NCBI GenBank assembly: GCA_900318015.1
Contig: ONJB01000015.1
Span: forward strand, 33,661-97,660
DNA from: an uncultured Bacteroidales bacterium
Lineage (GTDB): Bacteria; Bacteroidota; Bacteroidia; Bacteroidales; UBA932
DNA: 64,000 nucleotides
Direction of reading: 5' to 3'
Shown one piece after another: positions 25,749 to 34,900 of this stretch (positions within the stretch are counted from its first letter, which is position 1; each line of letters opens with the position of its first letter). The position numbers and the translations under genes are program-made. The notes beneath the pieces were generated by a model that did no database searches, was not told the DNA's origin, and was given only the letters and a program-made list of their open reading frames with translations.

Positions 25749-28700
25749 TTACTTATATTCTTCGTCAATGGTGGAGATACCGAGGGTGATCTCCTCCAGC
25801 ACGTCCAGCAGCACGCGCACGGTCTCGAGGGCCGTGAAGATAGTCACGTTGTTTTCCACTGCGCAGCGGCGGATGCCGTAACCGTCCAGGTGGCTGGACT
25901 TCTGGTTCAGGTCGATGGTGTTGATCACGTACTTCACATGTCCCTTGCGGAGGGCCTGGTAGATCTCATCGCTGCCTTCGCGGAGCTTTTTCAGCGTCTT
26001 GGTGCGGATGCCGTGCTCCTTGAGGAACTCGGCGGTGCCCTTGGTGGCCTCGATGTTGAAGCCCAGGTTGTAGAAGCGGCGGATCAGCGGCAGGGCCTCT
26101 TCCTTGTCCTTGTCGGCGATGGTGGCGAAGACGGTCCCGTAGGACTTGATGTCCATGCCGGAGGCCTGCAGGGACTTGTACAGGGCGCGGTTCAGGGACT
26201 TGTCATAGCCGATGGCCTCGCCCGTGGACTTCATCTCGGGGGAAAGGTAGGTGTCGATGCCCTTGATCTTGCCGAAGGAGAAGGCCGGCGTCTTCACAAA
26301 GTGCTTCTTCCGCTCCGGGAAGTACACCTCCGTGATGCCCTGGTCTTTCAGCGACTCTCCCAGCATCACCCGCGTGGCGATCTTCGCCATCGGGATGCCC
26401 GTGCTCTTGGAGATGAACGGAACCGTGCGGGAACTCCGCGGATTGACCTCGATCACATAGACATCCTCGTTCTGGTCCACGATGAACTGGATGTTGAACA
26501 GGCCCACGATGCCGATTTCCTTGCCCAGCTTGACTGTGTCGTCGATGATTTCCTGCTTCACCTTCGGGCTCAGCGAGAAGGACGGATACACGCTGATGCT
26601 GTCGCCGGAATGGATGCCCGTGCGCTCCACGTGTTCCATGATGGCCGGGATGAAGACATTCTCGCCGTCGCAGATGGCATCGACCTCCGTCTCCTTGCCT
26701 TGGATGTACTTGTCCACGAGCACCGGAGATTTCTCGTTGATTTCCACCGCGTTATGGAGATAGTGCCGGAGGGTGGCCTCATTGCCGACGATCATCATCG
26801 CGCGGCCTCCCAGCACGAAGCTCGGGCGCACGAGGACGGGATAGCCGATGTCCTCGGCCGCCTTCACGCCGTCTTCCACGTTCGTGACGGCATGGGCCTT
26901 GGGCTGACGGATACCGGTCTTCCGCATGATTTCCTCGAAGAGCTTGCGGTCCTCGGCGTTGTCGATGGCCTGGAGGCCCGTGCCGATGAGCGGGACGTCG
27001 AACTCTTCCAGCGGACCGGCCAGGTTGATGGCCGTCTGGCCGCCGAGGGTGACGATGACTCCGTCCGGCTTCTCGAGGTGGATCACGTTCATCACGTCCT
27101 CCGGGGTGAGCGGCTCGAAGTACAGTTTGTCGGAGATGGTATAGTCCGTGGACACGGTCTCCGGGTTGTTGTTGATGATGATGGCCTCATAACCGGCTTC
27201 CCGGATGGCCCAGATGGCATGCACGGTGGAGTAGTCGAACTCGACGCCCTGGCCGATGCGGATCGGGCCGGAACCCAGCACGAGGATCTTCTTGCGGCTC
27301 GAAGGGATGGACTCGTTCTCCTGCTCGTAGGTGGAGTAGAAGTAGGGGACATAGGTGTCGTGCTCGGCGCAGCAGGAATCGATCATCTTGTACACCGGTA
27401 CGATGTCGTTCGCGAAACGGAGCCGGATGACATCGGCCTCCGTCCAGCCCCAGAGCTGTCCGATGAACTGGTCGCCGAAGCCCATGCGCTTGGCCTCCTT
27501 CAGGATCTCCACGTCACCCGGGGCCGCCTTGACCCGGCGCTCCATCCGGACGATATTGTAGATCTTCTCCAGGAAGAGCATGTCGATCTTCGTGCGGTCG
27601 TAGATGCGGGACAGGTCGATCCTCAGGCGCAGGAGCTGCGCGATGGCGTGGATGCGGTCGTCGGTCGGGGTGGAGATGTACTCCAGGAGTTTCTCCTCCG
27701 ACCAGTCGTCGAACTTCTTCTTGTGGATGTGGCAGCAGCCGGATTCCAGTGAGCGCATGGCCTTGAGGATGCTCTCCTCCAGGGTGCGGCCGATGGACAT
27801 GACTTCGCCCGTGGCCTTCATCTGGGTGCCCAGCTCGTTGGACGCCTCGCTGAACTTGTCGAAGGGGAAGCGGGCGACCTTCGCCACGACATAGTCGATG
27901 GCGGGCTCGCAGCAGGCGGGGGCGCCTGCCACGGTGATCTCGTCCAGGGTGAGGCCCACGGCGATCTTCGCCGTCACGCGGGCGATCGGGAAACCGCTGG
28001 CCTTGGAAGCCAGGGCGGAAGAACGCGACACGCGGGGATTGACTTCGATGATGTAATACTTGAAGGACAGCGGGTCCAGGGCGAACTGGACGTTGCAGCC
28101 ACCGGCGATGTCCAGGGCGCGGATCAGGCGCAGGGCGCTGTCGCGGAGCATCTGGTATTCCTTGTCCGTAAGGGTCAGTGCGGGGGCCACGACCATCGAG
28201 TCGCCCGTGTGGATGCCCACCGGGTCGATGTTCTCCATCGAGCAGATGGCGATGGCGGTGTCGTTCGCGTCGCGCATCACCTCGAACTCGATCTCCTTGT
28301 AGCCCTTGATGCTCTTCTCGACCAGCACCTCATGGACAGGGGAGAGGTACAGGGCATTCCGCATCATGTCCTCCATCTCCTCCGGATTGTTGACGAAGCC
28401 GCCGCCGGTGCCGCCCAGGGTGAACGCCGGGCGCAGGATGACCGGATAGCCGATCCGTTCGGCCGCCGCGAGGCCTTCCTCGAGGCTGTAGCAGATCTCG
28501 GAAGGGATCACCGGCTCGTTGATGGACAGGCACAGCTCCTTGAAGAGCTCGCGGTCCTCCGCCTTCTCGATGTTCTGGAAGGAAGTGCCCAGGATCTCCA
28601 CGCCGCACTCCTCCAGCACGCCTTTCTTCGCGAGCTGGACGGCGAGGTTCAGGCCGGTCTGGCCGCCGAGGCCGGGTACCAGCGCATCCGGACGCTCATA

Positions 28701-28937
28701 GCGGATGATCTTCGCCACATATTCCAGCGTGAGGGGCTCCATGTACACCTTGTCGGCGATGTTGGGGTCCGTCATGATGGTGGCGGGGTTGGAGTTGACC
28801 AGGATCACCTGGTAGCCCTCTTCCTTGAGGGCGAGGCACGCCTGCGTGCCCGCATAGTCGAATTCCGCGGCCTGGCCGATCACGATCGGGCCGGAACCGA
28901 TGACCATCACTTTCTTGATATCCGTTCTCCTAGGCAT
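25749..28937 (-). CDS. carB: Carbamoyl-phosphate synthase large subunit
   Basis: 1062 residues, full length for CarB. The two homologous ATP-grasp halves are clear: the first starts KKVMVIGSGPIVIGQAAEFDYAG near residue 8, the second KKILVLGSGPIRIGQGVEFDYS near residue 555, each followed by ATP-grasp motifs (GGQTGLNLAVQL; GGQTAINLAGPL). The C-terminal MGS-like allosteric domain ends in the segment about TIDLNQ. The subunit makes carbamoyl phosphate from bicarbonate, ammonia and 2 ATP; ammonia normally comes through a tunnel from CarA. The gene overlaps carA by eight bases. Confidence 0.96.
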   Translation of the reverse strand: MPRRTDIKKVMVIGSGPIVIGQAAEFDYAGTQACLALKEEGYQVILVNSNPATIMTDPNIADKVYMEPLTLEYVAKIIRYERPDALVPGLGGQTGLNLAVQLAKKGVLEECGVEILGTSFQNIEKAEDRELFKELCLSINEPVIPSEICYSLEEGLAAAERIGYPVILRPAFTLGGTGGGFVNNPEEMEDMMRNALYLSPVHEVLVEKSIKGYKEIEFEVMRDANDTAIAICSMENIDPVGIHTGDSMVVAPALTLTDKEYQMLRDSALRLIRALDIAGGCNVQFALDPLSFKYYIIEVNPRVSRSSALASKASGFPIARVTAKIAVGLTLDEITVAGAPACCEPAIDYVVAKVARFPFDKFSEASNELGTQMKATGEVMSIGRTLEESILKAMRSLESGCCHIHKKKFDDWSEEKLLEYISTPTDDRIHAIAQLLRLRIDLSRIYDRTKIDMLFLEKIYNIVRMERRVKAAPGDVEILKEAKRMGFGDQFIGQLWGWTEADVIRLRFANDIVPVYKMIDSCCAEHDTYVPYFYSTYEQENESIPSSRKKILVLGSGPIRIGQGVEFDYSTVHAIWAIREAGYEAIIINNNPETVSTDYTISDKLYFEPLTPEDVMNVIHLEKPDGVIVTLGGQTAINLAGPLEEFDVPLIGTGLQAIDNAEDRKLFEEIMRKTGIRQPKAHAVTNVEDGVKAAEDIGYPVLVRPSFVLGGRAMMIVGNEATLRHYLHNAVEINEKSPVLVDKYIQGKETEVDAICDGENVFIPAIMEHVERTGIHSGDSISVYPSFSLSPKVKQEIIDDTVKLGKEIGIVGLFNIQFIVDQNEDVYVIEVNPRSSRTVPFISKSTGIPMAKIATRVMLGESLKDQGITEVYFPERKKHFVKTPAFSFGKIKGIDTYLSPEMKSTGEAIGYDKSLNRALYKSLQASGMDIKSYGTVFATIADKDKEEALPLIRRFYNLGFNIEATKGTAEFLKEHGIRTKTLKKLREGSDEIYQALRKGHVKYVINTIDLNQKSSHLDGYGIRRCAVENNVTIFTALETVRVLLDVLEEITLGISTIDEEYK

Positions 28938-30012
28938 GGCGCTGCTCCTCCATCATTTGAATGAACTTGTCGAAAAGATACACGAAATCCTGCGGGCCGG
29001 GGGCCGACTCCAGGTGGAACTGGACGCCGGAGATCCGGTCCGCCTTGTTTTCAAATCCTAGCACATATCCTTCGGGGACCAGGACATGCGTGGGGGTGAG
29101 GCCGGTTCCCTCGACGGTGTCGAACCGGTAAGTCTGGTTCAGGACCGCGATGTTGATGCGGCCGGAAACCAGGTCGCGGACGGGATAGTCACCGTGCTTG
29201 CCGCAGCCCATCGGCACGAGCTTCGCACCGTAGGAAAGGCCGATGGCTTCCATGCCGAGGCCGATGCCGAACACCGGGACGCGGCCTTTCAGTTCCTGGA
29301 CCAGGGCGAGGATTTCCGGGGCCTCCAGGGCCGAAACCGGGCCGTTGGAGAGCAGGACTCCGTCCGGATTGAAGGCGAGGATGTCCTTCGCGGGGGTGTT
29401 GAACGGGACGATGGTCACGTTGCAGCCGCGCTCCTTGAGCCGGGAAAGGATGCTCTGCTTGATGCCGCAGTCCACTGCCACCACGTGGTACAGGTGGTTG
29501 GAAGTGCGGGTGACCCAGCGCTTGCGGCAGCCTACGCGGCGGACGAGGTCCGTCGGACGCGGCGTGGCCGCGATGAGGGCAAGCGCCTCTTCCTTGGGCA
29601 TGTCCGCCTCCACGATGGCGGCCATGGGCCGGCCCGTGTCGCGGATGATCTTGGTGAGCATCCGGGTGTCCACGCCGCTCAGGCAGGGGATTCCGTGCTC
29701 TTCCAGTTCTTCTTCCAGGGTCTTGGTGTAGCGGAAGTTGCTGGGGGTGTCGCAGCATTCCCGGACCACCAGGCCGCCGATGTCCGTGCCGTGGGACTCG
29801 AAGTCTTCGTCCGTGATGCCGTAGTTCCCGATCAGGGGATAGGTCATCACGACGATCTGCTCGGCATAGGAGGGATCCGAGATGATCTCCTGATAGCCGA
29901 CGACCGAGGTGTTGAAGACGATTTCGCAGACTTTGCGGCAGTCCGCCCCGAACCCCGTTCCGTAGAACTCCTGTCCGGTTTCCAGCACCAGTTTCTTTGC
30001 GGGTCTGATCAT
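28930..30012 (-). CDS. carA: Carbamoyl-phosphate synthase small subunit lacking the glutaminase cysteine
   Basis: 360 residues, aligned to CarA throughout: N-terminal CPSase_sm_chain domain (GYQEIISDPSYAEQIVVMTY, SGVDTRMLTKIIRDTG), then a class I amidotransferase domain from about residue 172. In that domain the nucleophile motif GICLGHQ is replaced by GIGLGME (codon 29260-29262, Gly251), SNGPGDP by SNGPVSA, and the glutamine-binding SQNHGF by VLNQTYRF, whereas His333 and Glu335 of the triad remain (FHLESAPGPQD). Glutamine hydrolysis is therefore unlikely. The reading frame is intact and in the operon, so the subunit is probably kept for structure or allostery while CarB uses free ammonia, by analogy with animal CPS I, which also lacks this cysteine. 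Confidence 0.92.
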   Translation of the reverse strand: MIRPAKKLVLETGQEFYGTGFGADCRKVCEIVFNTSVVGYQEIISDPSYAEQIVVMTYPLIGNYGITDEDFESHGTDIGGLVVRECCDTPSNFRYTKTLEEELEEHGIPCLSGVDTRMLTKIIRDTGRPMAAIVEADMPKEEALALIAATPRPTDLVRRVGCRKRWVTRTSNHLYHVVAVDCGIKQSILSRLKERGCNVTIVPFNTPAKDILAFNPDGVLLSNGPVSALEAPEILALVQELKGRVPVFGIGLGMEAIGLSYGAKLVPMGCGKHGDYPVRDLVSGRINIAVLNQTYRFDTVEGTGLTPTHVLVPEGYVLGFENKADRISGVQFHLESAPGPQDFVYLFDKFIQMMEEQRHA

Positions 30013-31121
30013 TTTGTCAAGCTGTTATATACTGTTTTTCCTTCCAATACGGTCTTGAGGATCCGCCCATACACCTCGGCTCCCTCGAAGGGGGTGGCCC
30101 GTCCCATGGACGCGAATTCGCTGCTGCGGATGATATAGGGCGTGTCCAGGTCCACTTCGACCCAGTCGTCGGGCGCTTCCGGGAGCCGGAAGATGCGACG
30201 GGGGGCGGCGGACAGGGCTTCCACCAGGCGCTCCATGCTGATGCGGCCGGTTTTTACCAGGCGGGTGTAGAGGACGGGGAATGCCGTTTCCAGGCCCACG
30301 ATACCCATGGCGCTGCCAGCAAGGCCTTTGGCTTTCTCTTCAGCCGAATGCGGAGCGTGGTCGGTGGCGACGACGTCGATCGTGCCGTCAGCCAGACCTT
30401 CGATCAGCGCTTCGCGGTCTTCGGCAGTCCGGAGCGGCGGATTCATTTTGAAGCGACCGTCTTCCTGGAGATCGTCCTCGCAGAGCGTGAGGTAGTGAGG
30501 CGCTGTCTCGCAGGTCACTTTCACGCCACTCTTCTTGGCCTGGCGGATGATGTCCACGCTTTCGACCGTGGAGATGTGGCAGACGTGGTACCGGCAGCCG
30601 GTTTCAGCAGCCAGTTCCACATCCCGGGCGATTTGGCCCCATTCGCTCTCGGAGCAGATCCCTTTGTGCCCATGTTCCCGGCAATAGCGGCCATCGTGGA
30701 TATATCCTCCGCGGAGGAGGGTGTTGTCTTCGCAGTGTGCGGCGATGATAACGTCTTCGGCCGCCGCCGCACGCATGGCTTCCCGCATCATGTCCTGGCT
30801 CTGGACGCCGCTTCCGTCATCGGAAAAGGCGACACAACGGCCTTTGAGGGCGTGGAAATCCACCAGCTCGAGTCCGCGCCGCCCCTTCGTGATGGAGCCG
30901 TAGGGGAGTACCCGGATGAGGGCGTCCCGGTCGATGGCTTCCAGTTCCACGGCGAGATGCTCCGGGCTGTCCGGCACGGGATCGAGGTTGGGCATCGCGC
31001 ATACCAGCGTATACCCGCCCCGCGCTGCGGCCCGGCTGCCGCTGCGGATGGTTTCTTTCCAGGTCTGTCCCGGCTCACGGAAGTGCACGTGAAGGTCGGC
31101 GAAGGCAGGGAGCTTTACCAT
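30009..31121 (-). CDS. pyrC: Dihydroorotase
   Basis: 370 residues of the class I amidohydrolase type. FADLHVHFREPGQ carries the first metal-binding His-x-His, AAHCED and HICHIST (YHVCHISTVESVD) further ligands, and DVVATDHAPHSAEEK the catalytic aspartate. It closes carbamoyl aspartate to dihydroorotate with Zn. I chose the ATG at 31121, the normal family start; longer frames run into the leader terminator. It is the first gene of the complete UMP operon and overlaps carA by four bases. Confidence 0.93.
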   Translation of the reverse strand: MVKLPAFADLHVHFREPGQTWKETIRSGSRAAARGGYTLVCAMPNLDPVPDSPEHLAVELEAIDRDALIRVLPYGSITKGRRGLELVDFHALKGRCVAFSDDGSGVQSQDMMREAMRAAAAEDVIIAAHCEDNTLLRGGYIHDGRYCREHGHKGICSESEWGQIARDVELAAETGCRYHVCHISTVESVDIIRQAKKSGVKVTCETAPHYLTLCEDDLQEDGRFKMNPPLRTAEDREALIEGLADGTIDVVATDHAPHSAEEKAKGLAGSAMGIVGLETAFPVLYTRLVKTGRISMERLVEALSAAPRRIFRLPEAPDDWVEVDLDTPYIIRSSEFASMGRATPFEGAEVYGRILKTVLEGKTVYNSLTK

Positions 31122-31132
31122 GCTGAGCACAT

Positions 31133-31160
31133 AAAAAAAAGACAACCCGTCGGGGCTGCC
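31133..31160 (-). terminator. Attenuator terminator in the pyr operon leader
   Basis: On the minus strand an 8-bp stem GGCAGCCC/GGGTTGTC (two G-U pairs, loop CGAC) is followed by eight U, ending 11 bases before the pyrC ATG. It lies inside the leader, so it should act on the operon's own transcription. Confidence 0.82.
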
Positions 31161-31234
31161 TACCAATAAAAAATAAGGACCTCATCGGTCCGACCGATGC
31201 CGAGTGTCTGGGATATGATGGACTTACTCAACAT
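31160..31234 (-). CDS. Putative pyr operon leader peptide (24 codons)
   Basis: The first ATG after the pyr promoter opens a 24-codon frame (begins MLSKSIIS, ends VLIFYW) whose TAG is the first base-pair region of the leader terminator. Codons 20-23 are encoded by a U-rich run (plus strand 31163-31175 in complement), and a near-perfect palindrome CATCGGTC/GACCGATG (31183-31199) sits just before it. This is the layout of UTP-sensitive attenuation in enterobacterial pyrBI: polymerase pauses at the U-run when UTP is low, the ribosome catches up and covers the terminator. Translation is inferred only from position and frame. Confidence 0.6.
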   Translation of the reverse strand: MLSKSIISQTLGIGRTDEVLIFYW

Positions 31235-31243
31235 TCCGGATTG

Positions 31244-31276
31244 CAAAGTTACTGCTTTCCGTGGCAATTCTGCAAA
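31244..31276 (-). promoter_or_regulatory. Promoter of the pyrimidine operon
   Basis: Minus strand: TTTG (31273-31276), 21-base spacer, TAACTTTG (31244-31251). Predicted start of transcription is four to six bases before the leader-peptide ATG at 31234. Confidence 0.75.
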
Positions 31277-31341
31277 TTTTTTTGGCATAAAATTTCAACA
31301 AATTGCCTGTGGAAAAGTTTTTCAAAAAAAAGCGGAAAGGA

Positions 31342-31373
31342 TTTGCGACCCTCGGATATTCCGCGTAAATTTG
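31342..31373 (+). promoter_or_regulatory. Promoter of the purine operon
   Basis: TTTG (31342-31345), 20-base spacer and TAAATTTG (31366-31373) form a full consensus promoter ending 21 bases before the purE ATG. It is back to back with the pyr promoter, about 65 bases away. Confidence 0.75.
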
Positions 31374-31394
31374 CACTCCGTTTGTAGAAATCTT

Positions 31395-31865
31395 ATGAGC
31401 AAGGTAGCCATTATCATGGGCAGCGCCAGTGACTGGGACGTCATGTCCCCGGCTTGCGTCACCCTCGAAGAATTCGGTATCCCCTACGAAAAACGTGTCC
31501 TCAGCGCGCACCGCAACCCCGGTCCGCTGGCCGATTATGTCCGGGCCGCCCGGGACAACGGATTCGACATCATCATCGCCGGCGCCGGAGGAGCCGCGCA
31601 CCTGCCGGGCGTGATAGCCGCCCTGACCACGCTTCCGGTCATCGGTGTCCCGGTAAAGTCCAAGGCCCTGAACGGTCTGGATTCCCTCCTGTCCATCGTC
31701 CAGATGCCGTCCGGCATCCCCGTCGCGACGATGGCCATCGACGGGGCTAAGAATGCCGCTCTCTACGCCGTGGCCATCCTGGCCCTCCAGGATACCGCCC
31801 TCCGGAAGAAACTGGAGGATTTCCGCCAGCAGCAGAGCGACAAGGTACTCCATACGGTAATCTGA
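31395..31865 (+). CDS. purE: 5-(carboxyamino)imidazole ribonucleotide mutase
   Basis: 156 residues of class I Pur[27 protein letters not shown] and [28 protein letters not shown] are the substrate-binding segments, with the catalytic histidine in SAHR. It converts N5-CAIR to CAIR. The ATG at 31395 gives the normal N terminus ([10 protein letters not shown]) and lies at a suitable distance from the promoter; the frame is open further up but reads promoter DNA. No purK is in the window. Confidence 0.94.
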   Translation: MSKVAIIMGSASDWDVMSPACVTLEEFGIPYEKRVLSAHRNPGPLADYVRAARDNGFDIIIAGAGGAAHLPGVIAALTTLPVIGVPVKSKALNGLDSLLSIVQMPSGIPVATMAIDGAKNAALYAVAILALQDTALRKKLEDFRQQQSDKVLHTVI

Positions 31866-31870
31866 ATACA

Positions 31871-31904
31871 ATGCCCACCCCCGCTACACCGCGTCGGTGG
31901 GCAT
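31871..31904 (+). terminator. Hairpin between purE and purL
   Basis: ATGCCCACC (31871-31879) and GGTGGGCAT (31896-31904) form a perfect 9-bp stem with a 16-base loop, followed by a short AAATTTTAAAA tract. It may be a weak terminator/attenuator or an mRNA-stability element separating the small purE message from the long operon. Confidence 0.5.
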
Positions 31905-31918
31905 CAAATTTTAAAACC

Positions 31919-34900
31919 ATGAAGAGCAGGCGCATCTTTGTAGAGAAAAAGGAGCAGTTCCGCGTGGAGGCCGCCAGCCTCCTCGCCGAGTTTAACGAGA
32001 ACCTCTCCCTGGGTCTGGGTTCCCTCCGGCTCATCAACGTGTACGACCTATTCGGCTTCTCCGACGACCTGTTGGAAAAGAGCCGTTACAGCGTGTTCGG
32101 GGAAGTGGTGACGGACACCGTCACCGACGACCTTCCGCTCGCGGGCAAGAAATACATCGCCGTGGAATACATCCCCGGCCAGTTCGACCAACGGGCCTCC
32201 TCGGCCGTGGACTGTGTCCATCTGATCGACCCGGAAGCGGACATCGAGATCAAGAGTTCCCGCCTGGTGGTCTTCGAGGACACCGTCTCGGAGGAGACGC
32301 TCGCGAAGATCCGGCACTATTTCATCAATCCGGTGGAATGCCGCGAGAAGGACCTGTCCGTCCTCGCGCTCGGCGAGAAGGCCGACGTGAAGCCCCTTGA
32401 GGACCTGACGGGGTTCATCGACCTGGCCCCGGACCAGTACCCGGGCTTCTGCAAGGGCCATGGACTGGCCATGAACGCGGATGACCTCGGCGAGGTGGTG
32501 AAATACTTCCAGTCCGAGGGACGGAACCCTTCCGAGACGGAACTCCGCATCCTGGACACTTACTGGAGCGACCACTGCCGCCACACGACCTTCACCTCCG
32601 TGCTGGAGGAGATCACCGTGGACGAGTCGTTCATGAAAGCGGAACTGGAGTCCTCCCTCGCGCTCTTCGAACAGATGCGGGCCGACCTCGGCCGCGGGAA
32701 CAAGCCCCGCTGCCTGATGGAACTCGCGACCATCGGCGCCCGCTGGCTGCGCAAGCAGGGCAAGTTGGACGACCTGGAGGTGAGCGAGGAGAACAACGCC
32801 TGCAGCATCTTCGTCAACGTGGACGTGGACGGGAAGCCCGAGAAATGGCTTCTCCAGTTCAAGAACGAAACCCATAACCATCCGACCGAGATCGAGCCTT
32901 TCGGCGGCGCGGCGACCTGCCTGGGCGGCGCCATCCGCGACCCGCTCTCCGGCCGTGCCTACGTGTATCAGGCGATGCGCGTTACCGGCGCCGGCGATGT
33001 GAACGCCTCCGTAGCTGACACCATCCCGGGCAAGCTGCCCCAGCGGATGATCTCCAAGAAGGCGGCCGCCGGCTATTCCAGCTATGGCAACCAGATCGGT
33101 CTCGCCACCACCCACGTCCGGGAAATCTATTCCGAGGGCTATACGGCGAAGCGCATGGAAATCGGCGCCGTCGTAGGTGCCGTGCGCGCCTCCGCCGTGC
33201 GGCGCGAGAGCCCCGCTCCCGGCGACGTGATCCTCCTGCTGGGCGGCCGTACGGGCCGTGACGGCATCGGCGGCGCCACCGGTTCTTCCAAGGAGCACAC
33301 CGAGGCTTCCCTCGAAACCTGCGGCAGCGAAGTCCAGAAGGGTAACGCTCCGGAGGAACGCCAGCTGCAGCGCCTCTTCCGTCGTCCGGAAGTGACCCGG
33401 CTCATCAAGAAATCCAACGACTTCGGCGCCGGCGGCGTGAGCGTCGCCATCGGCGAGCTGGCCGACGGCCTGGACATCTGGCTGGACCGCGTCCCCGCGA
33501 AATATGCCGGCCTGAACGCGACGGAACTCGCGATCAGCGAATCCCAGGAGCGGATGGCCGTGGTCGTGGAAGCGGCGGACAAGGCCCGCATGATGGAACT
33601 CTGCGCCGTGGACAACATCGAGGTCACCCACGTGGCCAATGTCACCGATACCGGCCGGATGCGGATGTTCTACGGCGACAGGAAGGTCTGCGACCTGACC
33701 CGCGCCTTCATCGACAGCGCCGGCGCGAAGCACTATGCCAAGGCTGCGGTCCTGCCCGTCGAGGACAAGGATCCGTTCCTGCGGAAACCGGCAGGCGAGA
33801 CGCTGGAGCAGCAGATGCTCTCCGTGATGGCTTCCCCGAATGTGGCTTCCCAGAAGGGCCTCGTGGAGATGTTCGACTCCACCATCGGCCGCTCTACCGT
33901 CCTGATGCCTTATGGCGGCAAGCGGCAGGCAACCGAGACGCAGGTCTCCGTCCAGAAACTGCCCATGGACCAGTACACCGAGACCGCCAGCGTCATGGCG
34001 TTCGGCTACAATCCGGACCTTGCCCTCTGGAGCCCGTATCACAGTTCTGCCTATGCGGTGGTCGAGGCCTGCACGAAGGTGGCCTGCGCCGGTGCCGACT
34101 ACAGCGGCATGCGGTTCTCCTACCAGGAATACTTCGAGCGCATGACCAAGGACCCGCACACTTGGGGCAAGCCGCTCAGCGCCCTGCTCGGCACGCTCAA
34201 GATGCAGAAGGAGTTCGGTCTGCCGTCCATCGGCGGAAAGGACTCCATGAGTGGAACCTTCGAACACATCCATGTGCCTCCGACCCTCGTCGCCTTCGGC
34301 ATCACGACCGTCGATGCCCGCCGAGTGATCTCTCCGGAGTTCAAGAAGGCAGGCAACCGGATCTATCTCCTGAAACATACCCCGCTCCCGAACCGGATGC
34401 CGGATACGGAGCAGCTGAAAGGGAATTGGGACTATCTGTATAAAGCCATCGGTGCGGGCAGCATCGTATCTGCCTGGTCGCTGTCTTACGGCGGCGTCGC
34501 CGAGGGCCTCGTAAAAATGGCGATGGGCAACGGGCTCGGCGTGAACGTGACGGTTCCGGAAGAGGATCTCTTCTCCCTGGGCTACGGTTCCGCCCTGGTG
34601 GAAGCTTCGTCCTACCTGTCCCATCCTTGTGCCGTCGAACTCGGTGTCGTCACCGATTCCGGTATCCGGGTCAATGGCTGCGAAATGTCCCTGGAGGCCT
34701 TGGAAAAGGCCTATGAGGGCCGCTATTTCAAGCTCTATCCGCCGCGGGTCAAGCCCGCTTTCAACGAGCCCGTCCCGACCGTGGAGCCGGTCCCGTTCGA
34801 CCCGAAGAACCTCGTCTATCCCGGCGCTCCGGTGGAGCATCCCGTGGTCTGCCTGCCGGTGTTCCCGGGTTCCAACTGTGACTACGATACCGCCAAGGCC

